Of a DNA stretch of 64,000 nt, positions 8,276 to 16,869 are shown one piece after another. The DNA comes from Burkholderiales bacterium (lineage in GTDB: Bacteria > Pseudomonadota > Gammaproteobacteria > Burkholderiales > Usitatibacteraceae), in assembly GCA_025360815.1 (NCBI GenBank), contig JANYBL010000035.1, positions 1 to 64,000 on the forward strand. The letters are read 5' to 3'. The notes under the pieces were generated by a model that made no database searches, was not told the origin of the DNA, and saw only the letters and a program-made list of their open reading frames with translations. Position 1 is the stretch's first letter. Every line of letters starts with the position of its first letter. The translations under genes were made by a program, and so were the position numbers.

Positions 8276-8746
8276 TTACCACACTATCGGAATAGTCTGC
8301 TCGGCCAGCGGTAATAACCGCTTCTTGCCGTCAATATTGACACACACCCCGTTTTCTTTGATCTCGACAATCGGCGTGCCATCGGGGAATTTTTCACCGA
8401 CTTTTAACGGCAAGATACGATCATCGCCAAACTGTACCAGCACCACGCGGTCCCGTGCTTGGCCAGCGACCCCGGCAATGCGCCAGCGCTTGGCAGATTC
8501 ATCAACGCTGATATTGGCGAATTGCCCCCCCCACAGGTTGCTGCGAGCGAGTTCAGATAGATTTTCAGCGTTGCGGCTGGCGTTCCGGGTAGTGGTTTCT
8601 AGCCTTGAAATGCGCCAATCTTCATCGGCGCGATTCTGTTTGAGCTTGCTGCCATCGGCCACGGGTGCTGGCATGATCATCACGGCAATTGCGACGGCAA
8701 TTGCCACGGCCCAAAGCCAGTAGATGAGTATCTGGCGCGGCGTCAT
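8276..8746 (-). CDS. gspC: Type II secretion inner-membrane protein GspC-like (HR domain)
   Basis: About 156 residues: a short cytoplasmic N-terminus, one transmembrane helix (IYWLWAVAIAVAIAVMIM), a charged linker, and a small beta-rich periplasmic domain (WRIAGVAGQARDRVVLVQFGDDRILPLKVGEKFPDGTPIVEIKENGVCV) typical of GspC/PilP homology regions. There is no PDZ domain, unlike enterobacterial GspC, so it is a minimal GspC. It should contact the GspD N0 domain and link the inner-membrane platform to the secretin. Its start overlaps the gspM stop (ATGA). A single cysteine lies near the end. Confidence 0.75.
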   Translation of the reverse strand: MTPRQILIYWLWAVAIAVAIAVMIMPAPVADGSKLKQNRADEDWRISRLETTTRNASRNAENLSELARSNLWGGQFANISVDESAKRWRIAGVAGQARDRVVLVQFGDDRILPLKVGEKFPDGTPIVEIKENGVCVNIDGKKRLLPLAEQTIPIVW

Positions 8747-9405
8747 TTGCTGGCGCCGCTGCTAGGCTCGTTAGCCGCGCCGCCGTTTGAATTGGCTGGT
8801 GCGGTGGATTCAGGCTTTAATGCATAGGCGACTAGCTCAATATCGGCGGTCGGGGATGGTGCGCCGCGAACAGATAGGCTCTCTACAATCATCGCGGGTT
8901 TTTTCTCGCTCACATCGCGCGCCATCGCGGCGAGCCATGCGTTAACGGCGGCAGGGCGAAAATCAACCAGTACGCGCGCTCGAATCGCGACCACTTCCGG
9001 CATGTCTGGCGAGAGCGGCGTGTCGCTGACGACCACCTTCACTTGTCGGCTTATCAGCCCGCCCGCCGCCAAGTTGCGATTAATCGATTCTTGCACGGCC
9101 GCTTGCGCGAGGCCCAAGCTGCCCTCTTTCCACAGCAAACTTTCAAAATCATTGAGGGCTGCTTTTGCTTCGCCCGCGCGGCTGGTCCAATCGCCAGAAT
9201 TCGCAAGCACCTTTGAGCGACCAATGCGCGACTCTGCGGCAAGCCAAGCCTCGCGCTTGACCGAGACTGCATCGCGTAACATTAGGATGCCGTAGAACCA
9301 CATAATCGCGAGGATGGCGTAAATACCGTAGCGCAGCCGCGCGTTGTTGCGCCATTGTTCGCGTGAGTCGCTGAGTGCTGCGCTCAACTGGCTTTGGATG
9401 CTCAT
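8743..9405 (-). CDS. gspM: Type II secretion protein GspM-like
   Basis: About 220 residues with one N-terminal transmembrane helix (YGIYAILAIMWFYGILML) and a periplasmic region starting with a helical stretch, then an alpha/beta domain (ISRQVKVVVSDTPLSPDMPEVVAIRARVLVDFRPAAVNAWLAAMARD), the fold plan of GspM/PilO-type proteins. Sequence conservation in this family is low, so the call depends on gene order: it sits between gspL and gspC with ATGA overlaps on both sides. GspM partners GspL in the inner-membrane platform. The C-terminus is Gly/Ser/Asn rich. Confidence 0.7.
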   Translation of the reverse strand: MSIQSQLSAALSDSREQWRNNARLRYGIYAILAIMWFYGILMLRDAVSVKREAWLAAESRIGRSKVLANSGDWTSRAGEAKAALNDFESLLWKEGSLGLAQAAVQESINRNLAAGGLISRQVKVVVSDTPLSPDMPEVVAIRARVLVDFRPAAVNAWLAAMARDVSEKKPAMIVESLSVRGAPSPTADIELVAYALKPESTAPANSNGGAANEPSSGASK

Positions 9406-10784
9406 GATTTCACCTGCGCGGTGGGAATATTAGCTGCAGGATTTGTTGCTGATGGCGATACGGCGCCCGGTGTTGTTGGCGAAACGGGTAGCGGCAATGC
9501 AGACAGGTCTGAGCGATTTTGCTCAGGACGTTCCACGCGTACCTCAATCGCAATCCGTGCGCCTTCTGCGTCAATCTGTACATTGCGAAAATTCGGATTT
9601 GCCTCAAACGCTTTGACCAAGGTGGTCGCAGGGGGCGCTGTACCGTTGACGGTAAAAATCATCTTCAGACGTTTGCTGCGGCCATCGGTTCTGCTACCGC
9701 CGCCATCGTCGCGCCAATCCCATTCGTTGAGCACCATGGTGCCCGGCTTGACGATCGCGCCAAGAAGGCGGCTGATATCGGCAAACAATGCGAGAGAATC
9801 AATTTGGTTAAATGCCGCATCAAATTTTGCCACCCGCACCAAGCTACCGAGCGCATTGCCGCGTAAGCTTAGCAGCCCGTTTAATTCTTGTTCAGTACTG
9901 GCTAAACGAGCTTCAGCTTGCGATAGCGCCTCGGCATGGCGGCGGTAGTCGTTGAGAAACCAAGTGGTTGGAATCGCTAGCAATAGCGCGGTGATTGCCA
10001 CAACCGATGTCTCGCGGAGCGCATCTGGCGCATTGGCTTGGCCGCGCGCATAACCCATTGGCCGGCCTAACCAAGCCGTTTCAGTGAGTGCTGGGAGCGC
10101 GATGCTTCTCAGGTTTAAATCAACGCCAGCAGCCCGTTGGAAATTCATCCATACGGCTTGATTCGGCGCACTCGGCCACCATTGGCATTCCGTTACAACG
10201 CCATCACGAGTGACCAGCGCCTCGATGCCGTCCAAACAAGCATGGCTGCTAATTTGTTGTTCATTGCCAATTGCCCGCGGCAACGCGCGCAGCGCTGATT
10301 CGGGTATCACGGCCAAATCAAGGCCTGTCGCATTGTGCTCAGCTTGCGCATTATCAACTGCCTCTTTATCCCACGCGAATAGCCAGGCCTGGGCAGCACC
10401 TCCGCCCCCTGTCTTACTCCCGCCCACACCCACACCTTCCGAGCCTTGTGGAATCACATAGTGCGCGGTTTGACGGAACGGTGTCCAACCGGCAAGTTCG
10501 AGCTGAATAGCCGATGTGCGCCGATTGCCGGCCACATTCGAAAGCGAAATTATTTTGCTGCGATAAAGCGAGCGCGACAAAATCCACATTGGGTTACCGG
10601 CAGATTTGGTCGGGACGACGACGCCCTCACTAGTTTGGCGGTAGTGTTCGTCAAGGTTGAGGCTGCTATTGGCGCGGCGCTGGAACGGAAACGCTGTTAG
10701 TTGTGTCGGTAGCAGATTCTGTAACCGTTCTGCCAAGCCCGGCTTCGAGCTTGAGCCAAGATAATTGTGGTTGGTCGGATTCAC
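9402..10784 (-). CDS. gspL: Type II secretion protein GspL-like
   Basis: About 460 residues. The cytoplasmic half (roughly residues 1-270) carries a PilM/GspL-type domain. A transmembrane helix follows (VVAITALLLAIPTTWFL), then a coiled coil (AEALSQAEARLASTEQELNGLL) and a periplasmic ferredoxin-like domain. GspL recruits the secretion ATPase GspE, which is not in this window, to the membrane and pairs with GspM. The N-terminal about 40 residues are encoded inside the end of gspK, a 119-base overlap. The sequence LYRSKIISLSNVAG downstream of it could mark the true domain start. A glycine-rich loop (GVGVGGSKTGGGGAA) is unusual. Confidence 0.75.
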   Translation of the reverse strand: MNPTNHNYLGSSSKPGLAERLQNLLPTQLTAFPFQRRANSSLNLDEHYRQTSEGVVVPTKSAGNPMWILSRSLYRSKIISLSNVAGNRRTSAIQLELAGWTPFRQTAHYVIPQGSEGVGVGGSKTGGGGAAQAWLFAWDKEAVDNAQAEHNATGLDLAVIPESALRALPRAIGNEQQISSHACLDGIEALVTRDGVVTECQWWPSAPNQAVWMNFQRAAGVDLNLRSIALPALTETAWLGRPMGYARGQANAPDALRETSVVAITALLLAIPTTWFLNDYRRHAEALSQAEARLASTEQELNGLLSLRGNALGSLVRVAKFDAAFNQIDSLALFADISRLLGAIVKPGTMVLNEWDWRDDGGGSRTDGRSKRLKMIFTVNGTAPPATTLVKAFEANPNFRNVQIDAEGARIAIEVRVERPEQNRSDLSALPLPVSPTTPGAVSPSATNPAANIPTAQVKS

Positions 10785-11943
10785 GTTGGCTGGCTTCCCG
10801 GTTTAAGGATGTGCGCGATGGCGAAAGTAATGATGTTTTACCTGAATTGAGGGGTGCGTTTGTTGACGGGTTGGCCGCAATGCTTGTTTGTATCGTGCCG
10901 GATGATTTTTTGAGCGACAAACCGCCGAAAATTTGTGCGAATTCCTCAATGTCTGCATCCCCAACCAAGCTATTGCGTGGTCTTCGACGGCACTCGTTAA
11001 ATTGGATCGCTTTATCTTCTGCGGACGACGATATAACGATTCGACATTCTATCAGGAACGCCAGATCGTCCCGTTGGTATGTAAAGCGCCAAGTGTCAGC
11101 GCCCACTAGCGTAATGTTTTCGGTGTCGACCAAGCCATCAGTAAATGAACCAAGCTCCCCAAAATTTTTGAAAGCAGCTATACGGCGCTGCTCCAATAAA
11201 GCTCGAATTCGCAACGGATCAATCCCACCAACCGACTGCAACACAAGACGCGGCGCGGTGTTTGCGTTAATGGCCGGAAGCCTATGCACGCTGAAGTAGC
11301 TCATAAACCGCTCCGCTGCGCCGGGCGAGCCGTGTATTTCCAATTCGTTGATTAAATCCCGCCAGCCGGGAATTCTTCGCAGCTCATCGCGCGAGGCAAA
11401 GAAATCGTAGGCTGGCGGCGGCAAATTCGATTCCGCATAATCGCGGCGCTCGGCACCATTGAGCCGCTTTAAGTCATCAATGTCGACGTAATCGCGCAAT
11501 GTGTCGATCAGCCGATCATGACGTTCAACCGGAACGCCCATCGCACTGAGCAATTTTCTGAGTTGTTGATCATCGTTGATATTGAGGCTGATCAAACCAC
11601 GTTCGTCTTGAATCGAGATTTGCGCGGTGTCGCTTATCCGATACCAGCGGCCATCCAGTACCAACGGCTCATTCGGTGCCGATTTTGCCACTAAGCCGCG
11701 CTCGGTGATGGGATTGACGAGCGCCGCTTGCATCAGAGTTTGGCTGATGACCATGATTTCGCGATTCGCCTCAGACTCGGCATTTTGTAGGAAGGCGGCC
11801 GACCGCAGACCGTCAACCCGCGATGCGAAGTAGGCGGCACCGATGCCGATTACGGCAATGGCAAACAAAGTGGCCACCAAAATGAAGCCGGCTGATTGGG
11901 GAAGGGGGGGGCGGGAAATGCCAATTTTGGCGGCGACGGTCAT
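10666..11943 (-). CDS. gspK: Type II secretion minor pseudopilin GspK
   Basis: About 425 residues from ATG 11943. The longer ORF start at 12054 adds a leader without family features. The prepilin-like motif SAG|FILVATLFAIAVIGIGAAYFA lacks the Glu at +5, as is common in GspK. The large globular domain has the family stretch DTLRDYVDIDDLKRLNGAERRDYAESNLPPPAYDFFASRDELRRIPGW, including the calcium-site region, and helix-hairpin-helix-like repeats (NANTAPRLVLQSVGGIDPLRI). GspK sits at the pseudopilus tip above GspI and GspJ. A C-terminal extension of about 100 residues, low-complexity and Ser/Thr/Asn rich, overlaps the gspL start. First gene of the leftward operon, divergent from gspJ. Confidence 0.85.
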   Translation of the reverse strand: MTVAAKIGISRPPLPQSAGFILVATLFAIAVIGIGAAYFASRVDGLRSAAFLQNAESEANREIMVISQTLMQAALVNPITERGLVAKSAPNEPLVLDGRWYRISDTAQISIQDERGLISLNINDDQQLRKLLSAMGVPVERHDRLIDTLRDYVDIDDLKRLNGAERRDYAESNLPPPAYDFFASRDELRRIPGWRDLINELEIHGSPGAAERFMSYFSVHRLPAINANTAPRLVLQSVGGIDPLRIRALLEQRRIAAFKNFGELGSFTDGLVDTENITLVGADTWRFTYQRDDLAFLIECRIVISSSAEDKAIQFNECRRRPRNSLVGDADIEEFAQIFGGLSLKKSSGTIQTSIAANPSTNAPLNSGKTSLLSPSRTSLNREASQRESDQPQLSWLKLEAGLGRTVTESATDTTNSVSVPAPRQ

Positions 11944-12089
11944 GTCAAAGTATAAAGCACAACGCGGCGTGCTTTTTTTCGCAAAGCAGGTCAACGCCAG
12001 AGGCGAACGCAACTTGGCACGAAATTTGTATGGCGGTGCGTGACGCGCTATCATACAAGGTCATGATTAACCATTAAAGAGCCAGAATC

Positions 12090-12872
12090 TTGCGCGCCAA
12101 AACCTCTCAATTGCCGGTTGCGATGATTACCAGTAGGCTGCGAAACTCGTCAGTTTTCCCGAGGGGCTGGCCGACCGGGCGTGGGCAGTTGCTTGGCGGC
12201 GCGCGGAACACCGTGACAGGACCGGGCAGCGCCAGCGCCGGTTTCACGCTCATCGAAATTATGGCGGCGATGGTGATTTTCTTCATGGTGATCGGTATTT
12301 TGGTTTCTGGTGTATCCCAATCTATTCGCTTGGCGGAATTCAGCCAAACATCAGCGACCGCTGCGCGTGATGCCGCAATCCGCTTGGCGTGGTTTCGTGA
12401 AACAGTGGGGCTGCTAGTTACGCCTGCTTACTCGTCGGGGCCCCAGCTCCAGCCCAATTTTGCCGGCACTACCCGTCGTTTGTCGGGCTTAACCCTGCAA
12501 TCGTTGCAATCCGACAGCGCCGGGCCGGGCGCGTTTGCCTGGTCGCTTGCTTTTAATCCACAAACCAATGAGACCCAATTGCAATACCAAGCGCTGCTAC
12601 CGAAGCAGTTCAGGTTGGAGGTGGGAGCGTTGGGCGATAGCAAAACCTACACCGCGTTTTCATGGCTGGGGAGCAACGGACGATTCCGTTATTTAGACGA
12701 GGCCGGCGTGTGGCAAGACCAATGGCCGGCCGAAAAAGTTGGTTTGGCCAGCCAAATTAATACGCCGCCAGCGGCAGTTGGCTTGGAATACGGTAACGAT
12801 GCTCGGATGTTGGTGGTCGCCATTCAAAACCGCTCATACCCGCTGCCAAGCTTGAAGGAACTTTTAAAATGA
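12090..12872 (+). CDS. gspJ: Type II secretion minor pseudopilin GspJ
   Basis: The prepilin motif SAG|FTLIEIMAAMVIFFMVIGILVSG is followed by a GspJ-like beta domain with a long run of aromatic residues (QPQTNETQLQYQALLP...FSWLGSNGRFRYLDEAGVWQDQWP). It completes the tip complex with GspI and GspK. Three starts are possible: TTG 12090, ATG 12123, or GTG 12213, which would leave a normal 10-residue leader. The listed coordinates give the longest form. Its stop overlaps the lptC start (ATGA), so it is translationally coupled to LPS-export genes, while the rest of the gsp operon faces the other way. Confidence 0.78.
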   Translation: MRAKTSQLPVAMITSRLRNSSVFPRGWPTGRGQLLGGARNTVTGPGSASAGFTLIEIMAAMVIFFMVIGILVSGVSQSIRLAEFSQTSATAARDAAIRLAWFRETVGLLVTPAYSSGPQLQPNFAGTTRRLSGLTLQSLQSDSAGPGAFAWSLAFNPQTNETQLQYQALLPKQFRLEVGALGDSKTYTAFSWLGSNGRFRYLDEAGVWQDQWPAEKVGLASQINTPPAAVGLEYGNDARMLVVAIQNRSYPLPSLKELLK

Positions 12873-13477
12873 GCACGCGCCGACGGGCTTCGTTCAACCT
12901 TCGAACGTTGCCACTACTGCCGCTCGGTGTGCTGGTTGCATTGGTAATGCTCACATTTTGGTTATCACGGTTTGTCCAGCCCGCCAGCGGCAACGCGCTG
13001 GCAAAGCTGCGCCACGATCCGGAATCGATTGTTGAAAAATTTGTCGCGCAAAAAATGAGCCCAACCGGCGACGTACAATACGTTCTGAAAGCCGACAAAA
13101 TGATGCATTTTCCAGACGATGATTCATCCACCATGGAAAATGTATTTTTTACTGCGGTAGCGCCAAATAAACCCGAGCTAACGATCCGTGCACCGAGAGG
13201 GCAATTGCTGAACGGTAGTGACGAAATCAGGATGGAGGGCGGGGTAGTCATGAACACCGTCGCGACAGCACAATATCAGCCGATGCAGCTAAAAACACCG
13301 GTTCTAATGGTCTACCCAAAACAAAATTTGACGCGTTCGACGACAGGTGTTTTGTTTACAACGCCGACGATGAAAGTAAATGCCGCAACATTTGAATTTA
13401 ATAATGAAAGCCGTGCGACGCAAATGACCCAACTGAAGGGTCAAATGAACCGCACCGCCAGCCCAGTAAAAAATTGA
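12869..13477 (+). CDS. lptC: LPS export ABC transporter periplasmic protein LptC
   Basis: About 202 residues. An N-terminal helix (LPLLPLGVLVALVMLTFWL) anchors the protein in the inner membrane. The periplasmic jellyroll domain contains GDVQYVLKADKMMHFPDDDSSTMENVFF and RAPRGQLLNGSDEIRMEGGVV, matching the LptC OstA-like pattern. LptC receives LPS from LptBFG and passes it to LptA. Followed by lptA and lptB in the order usual for proteobacteria. The start overlaps gspJ by 4 bases. Confidence 0.92.
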   Translation: MSTRRRASFNLRTLPLLPLGVLVALVMLTFWLSRFVQPASGNALAKLRHDPESIVEKFVAQKMSPTGDVQYVLKADKMMHFPDDDSSTMENVFFTAVAPNKPELTIRAPRGQLLNGSDEIRMEGGVVMNTVATAQYQPMQLKTPVLMVYPKQNLTRSTTGVLFTTPTMKVNAATFEFNNESRATQMTQLKGQMNRTASPVKN

Positions 13478-13539
13478 TCGAGAGATCGAGCCCGACGAGT
13501 GAACTAATCGCGTCGCAAACGAAAGGTTTTGGAAATTTT

Positions 13540-14163
13540 ATGGACATGAAACCCAATCTGCTAGGCGTTCGGATTTCCTCTGTAGCGATGTTTTTATGTT
13601 TGCAGCTCGGCTTTTTGTCAAATGCATTTGCTGAGAAAGCGGATCGGCTGAAAGCATTGGAGTGGGAAGCCGCTGTCCAGTCCAGCCTGCCGAAGCAAGG
13701 CGATGTCGAGGGTATTTCACTGGACGGCAAAGTCGTCATTACGCAAGGTACCCTGAGAATAAAAGCCGATAAGCTTGTGATTAAGCAAGATAAAGACGGT
13801 GCCCGCTTCGGCGAAGGCACGGGAGCCCCAGTCTTTTTTACTCAAAAACAAGAAGGTAGCAATGAATATTTCGAAGGCGTTGCAGAGCGTTTAGAGTTTG
13901 ATGAGCGTACCAATACCATCAAGCTTTTTGCGAAAGCAAAGCTGAAGCTCGGCAAAGACGAATTCGCAGCCGAGTATATTTTGTACAACACCGAAACCGA
14001 GGCGTATCAATCTACCGGCGTCTTGCCGGGCAGCAAACTTCCTGCCAGCTCAGGATTAGCGCGAGGTACGCTATTTCCCAAAGCCAAAATATCAACTGAA
14101 GCACCAAAGCAAACAGCGCCGGCAGCCGCGGGTTCGCCGGCAAAGCCGGCAGCTACCAATTAA
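13540..14163 (+). CDS. lptA: Lipopolysaccharide transport periplasmic protein LptA
   Basis: About 207 residues from ATG 13540, which leaves a good signal peptide ending in SNAFA|E and has AAGG upstream. The TTG at 13474 proposed by the ORF track would place a polar extension before the signal. The OstA domain shows GDVEGISLDGKVVITQGTLRIKADKLVI and RLEFDERTNTIKLFAKAKLKL. LptA bridges LptC and outer-membrane LptD. The C-terminus is a short Pro/Ala-rich tail. Confidence 0.92.
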   Translation: MDMKPNLLGVRISSVAMFLCLQLGFLSNAFAEKADRLKALEWEAAVQSSLPKQGDVEGISLDGKVVITQGTLRIKADKLVIKQDKDGARFGEGTGAPVFFTQKQEGSNEYFEGVAERLEFDERTNTIKLFAKAKLKLGKDEFAAEYILYNTETEAYQSTGVLPGSKLPASSGLARGTLFPKAKISTEAPKQTAPAAAGSPAKPAATN

Positions 14164-14235
14164 GGCGGTTTTCGCGACGCGCGACTATGCCCGACTACAT
14201 CAACCAAATGCTCAATTTATTTTAATCTCGCCGAC

Positions 14236-15009
14236 ATGAATCAACCCACTGAGCTGTTAGCTAATCAACAGAACGCGCTCACCACTAAGAGCGTGTTGCG
14301 GGCGACTGGCTTGCGCAAGCAATACAAAAAACGCGTTGTAGTCAGCGACGTTTCTCTACAGGTTAAAAGCGGCCAAGTGGTCGGATTGTTGGGACCCAAC
14401 GGCGCCGGCAAAACAACGTGCTTTTACATGATCGTTGGTTTGGTGCCAGTTGATGGTGGCACTATTGAGCTTGATGGCAATGATTTATCGCAGATGCCGA
14501 TTTTCAAACGCTCCCGTTTGGGATTAGCTTATCTACCGCAGGAAGCATCGATTTTCCGTAAACTTACCGTGGCTGAAAACATACGAGCAGTGCTCGAATT
14601 GCGCGATTTAGCGGATGAAGAAATTGATTCCCGCTGCATGGCCTTGATGGAAGAATTGCATATTCAGCATTTAGCCAACAATCCGGCAATTAGCCTGTCC
14701 GGCGGCGAGCGGCGACGGGTTGAGATTGCCCGCGCGCTGGCGGTTGATCCGCGCTTCATTTTACTTGACGAGCCTTTTGCGGGGGTGGATCCGATAGCGG
14801 TGATCGATATTCAAGAGATCATAAAATTCCTTAAAAATCGCGGCATCGGCGTGCTCATTACCGATCACAATGTGCGCGAGACGCTGGGAATTTGTGATTA
14901 CGCTTACATCATCAACCAAGGCTCCGTATTAGCGAGCGGTGCGCCGAGCGAAATCGTGGACAACGACACAGTGCGCAAAGTTTATTTGGGGGAAACCTTC
15001 CGACTCTAA
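14236..15009 (+). CDS. lptB: LPS export ABC transporter ATP-binding protein LptB
   Basis: 257 residues of a complete ABC ATPase: Walker [11 protein letters not shown]-loop region [14 protein letters not shown], signature [15 protein letters not shown], Walker [14 protein letters not shown], and switch His in ITDHNVRE. LptB powers extraction of LPS by LptFG. lptF and lptG are not in the window. Its place before rpoN is the conserved proteobacterial order. Confidence 0.96.
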   Translation: MNQPTELLANQQNALTTKSVLRATGLRKQYKKRVVVSDVSLQVKSGQVVGLLGPNGAGKTTCFYMIVGLVPVDGGTIELDGNDLSQMPIFKRSRLGLAYLPQEASIFRKLTVAENIRAVLELRDLADEEIDSRCMALMEELHIQHLANNPAISLSGGERRRVEIARALAVDPRFILLDEPFAGVDPIAVIDIQEIIKFLKNRGIGVLITDHNVRETLGICDYAYIINQGSVLASGAPSEIVDNDTVRKVYLGETFRL

Positions 15010-15089
15010 TTGTCCGTCCGTATTGGCATGTTGTACTCGATGTTGAACGCAACATACCCAGTATTTTCAGGATTAGAAGGCCGCGCGTT

Positions 15090-16658
15090 ATGAAGAACTC
15101 CCTTCAACTTAAGCTTTCACAGCATTTAACACTGACGCCGCAACTTCAGCAGTCGATCAAACTGTTGCAGCTTTCAACGGTTGAAATGAATCAGGAGCTT
15201 GAGCGTTATTTGTTGGAAAATCCGTTGCTGGAACGCGTTGAACTGGCTGGTGATGGTGATCAATTGCCGACGGCGACGAACAGCGACTCCGGTGATGAAA
15301 ATACATCCGACCGCTCTGAATTTGCCGCAGACTACCAAGCGAATGGCCAACCGTCGACGAACGACCCTGGCGCACAGCGCGACGCCCCGCGTGACACACC
15401 GGGCGACGGCCACGGCGACGAGCAAGGTGCTGCCAGCGAATCTGCCGATTCACGCCACGACGATGCTGATTTTGGTGGGGATGACGGTGCGAATTATTCG
15501 TCGCCTTCAGAGCGCACCCGAAACAATGACAACAATGATGACGATGAGGGCGGATTCGGGCAAATTGCTGCTGCTGAGCCAACGCTACAAGAACATTTGA
15601 GCAGTCAACTAGCACTCATGTCGTTAAGCGAGAAAGATCGCCAGCTGGTATTGTTGCTGATCGCGCATCTTGATGAAGACGGCTACCTCACTCACGACAT
15701 CGCCGAGCTGTCTGCCATGATTGCCGAACACATAGCACTGGATGAAGACGACCTGTCAATTGCGCTCAAATATTTACAAAATTTTGAGCCCACCGGCGTC
15801 GGCGCGCGGTCTCTCGCGGAGTGCCTCCAACTGCAATTACGGCTAATGCCAAAGAGCACGCCCTTTCTCGACAAAGCGCTGCAATTAGCCGAGCTGCACC
15901 TTGACTTGCTGGGTGCGCGTGATTTTTTAAAGCTCAAGCGGCAACTGCGCGTCAATGACGACGAGCTAAAACAGATCCGTGAATTGATTGTCGCGCTTGA
16001 ACCCAAGCCGGGGCGGCGGTTTGCGCAGGAAGATATTCGCTACGTGGTGGCTGATGTCGTTGTTAAAAAATTGCAAGGTAAATGGCAGGCAATGCTGAAC
16101 CAAGAGGCGATGCCGAAGCTGCGTGTCAATAAACTTTATGCCGATCTGTTGCACAAAAGCCGCGATGCGGAGGGCAAAAATTTATCGGGGCAATTACAGG
16201 AAGCGCGCTGGCTGATTAAAAATATCCAGCAGCGCTTTGATACGATTTTACGGGTCACACAAGCGATTGTTGAACGGCAAAAACATTTTTTTGAACACGG
16301 CGAAGTCGCCATGCGCCCGCTAGTGTTACGCGAGATTGCTGATCAGGTTGGCTTGCATGAATCCACCATCTCGCGGGTCACCACGCAGAAGTACATGCTC
16401 ACGCCCCGTGGGATTTTTGAGCTGAAATATTTCTTTGGCTCATCCGTCGCTACCGATACCGGCGGGGCGTGTTCAGCGACGGCGATCCGAGCGTTAATTA
16501 AACAACTAGTTCAGGGCGAGGATCAAAAGAAACCGCTTTCGGATCATAAGATTTCCGATATTCTGAGTCGTCAGGGTATTTTGGTGGCGCGGCGCACGGT
16601 GGCAAAGTATCGAGAAGGGATGAATATCCAACCTGCGAACCTTCGCAAGTCAATTTAG
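15090..16658 (+). CDS. rpoN: RNA polymerase sigma-54 factor RpoN
   Basis: 522 residues. Region I is glutamine/leucine rich (LKLSQHLTLTPQLQQSIKLLQLS). An acidic low-complexity Region II of about 110 residues follows (many Asp, Gly, Asn), longer than in enterobacterial RpoN. Region III contains the core-binding domain, a helix-turn-helix (IADQVGLHESTISRVTTQKYM) and the RpoN box ARRTVAKYRE near the end. Sigma-54 directs transcription from -24/-12 promoters with enhancer-binding activators. Downstream hpf and ptsN are its usual partners. Confidence 0.97.
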   Translation: MKNSLQLKLSQHLTLTPQLQQSIKLLQLSTVEMNQELERYLLENPLLERVELAGDGDQLPTATNSDSGDENTSDRSEFAADYQANGQPSTNDPGAQRDAPRDTPGDGHGDEQGAASESADSRHDDADFGGDDGANYSSPSERTRNNDNNDDDEGGFGQIAAAEPTLQEHLSSQLALMSLSEKDRQLVLLLIAHLDEDGYLTHDIAELSAMIAEHIALDEDDLSIALKYLQNFEPTGVGARSLAECLQLQLRLMPKSTPFLDKALQLAELHLDLLGARDFLKLKRQLRVNDDELKQIRELIVALEPKPGRRFAQEDIRYVVADVVVKKLQGKWQAMLNQEAMPKLRVNKLYADLLHKSRDAEGKNLSGQLQEARWLIKNIQQRFDTILRVTQAIVERQKHFFEHGEVAMRPLVLREIADQVGLHESTISRVTTQKYMLTPRGIFELKYFFGSSVATDTGGACSATAIRALIKQLVQGEDQKKPLSDHKISDILSRQGILVARRTVAKYREGMNIQPANLRKSI

Positions 16659-16710
16659 TCCAAAAGGTATATGCTATTGATATGGTATTTAATTTTTGAA
16701 TTAAATTTTT

Positions 16711-16848
16711 ATGAGTGAAGTTGAAGTTATAGCATTGGTAAAGCAATAATTGTGGGTAGATGTGGCTAGCGGATTTATAGAGCAACAAGATTCTGACGAA
16801 ACACTAGCGAAAATAGCGAATAAGAGTATTGAGCACTTTAGTCGTTAA
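16711..16848 (+). pseudogene. Possible decayed small ORF in AT-rich rpoN-hpf gap
   Basis: A 46-codon frame ATG...TAA is interrupted once by TAA at 16747. The first part reads MSEVEVIALVKQ; the part after the stop reads LWVDVASGFIEQQDSDETLAKIANKSIEHFSR. The second half has a natural-looking amphipathic, acidic composition and could start at the TTG directly after the stop. No Shine-Dalgarno is seen. The region is visibly richer in A and T than its neighbours. It may be a broken small gene or chance. Confidence 0.2.
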
Positions 16849-16869
16849 ATCCTGAAAGGAGCGTGGCAA

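Noticed and set aside
7881-8723. 280-residue plus-strand ORF antisense to gspD and gspC
   Set aside because: It is the complement of two well-supported genes, has no domain resemblance, and reflects codon bias of the opposite strand.
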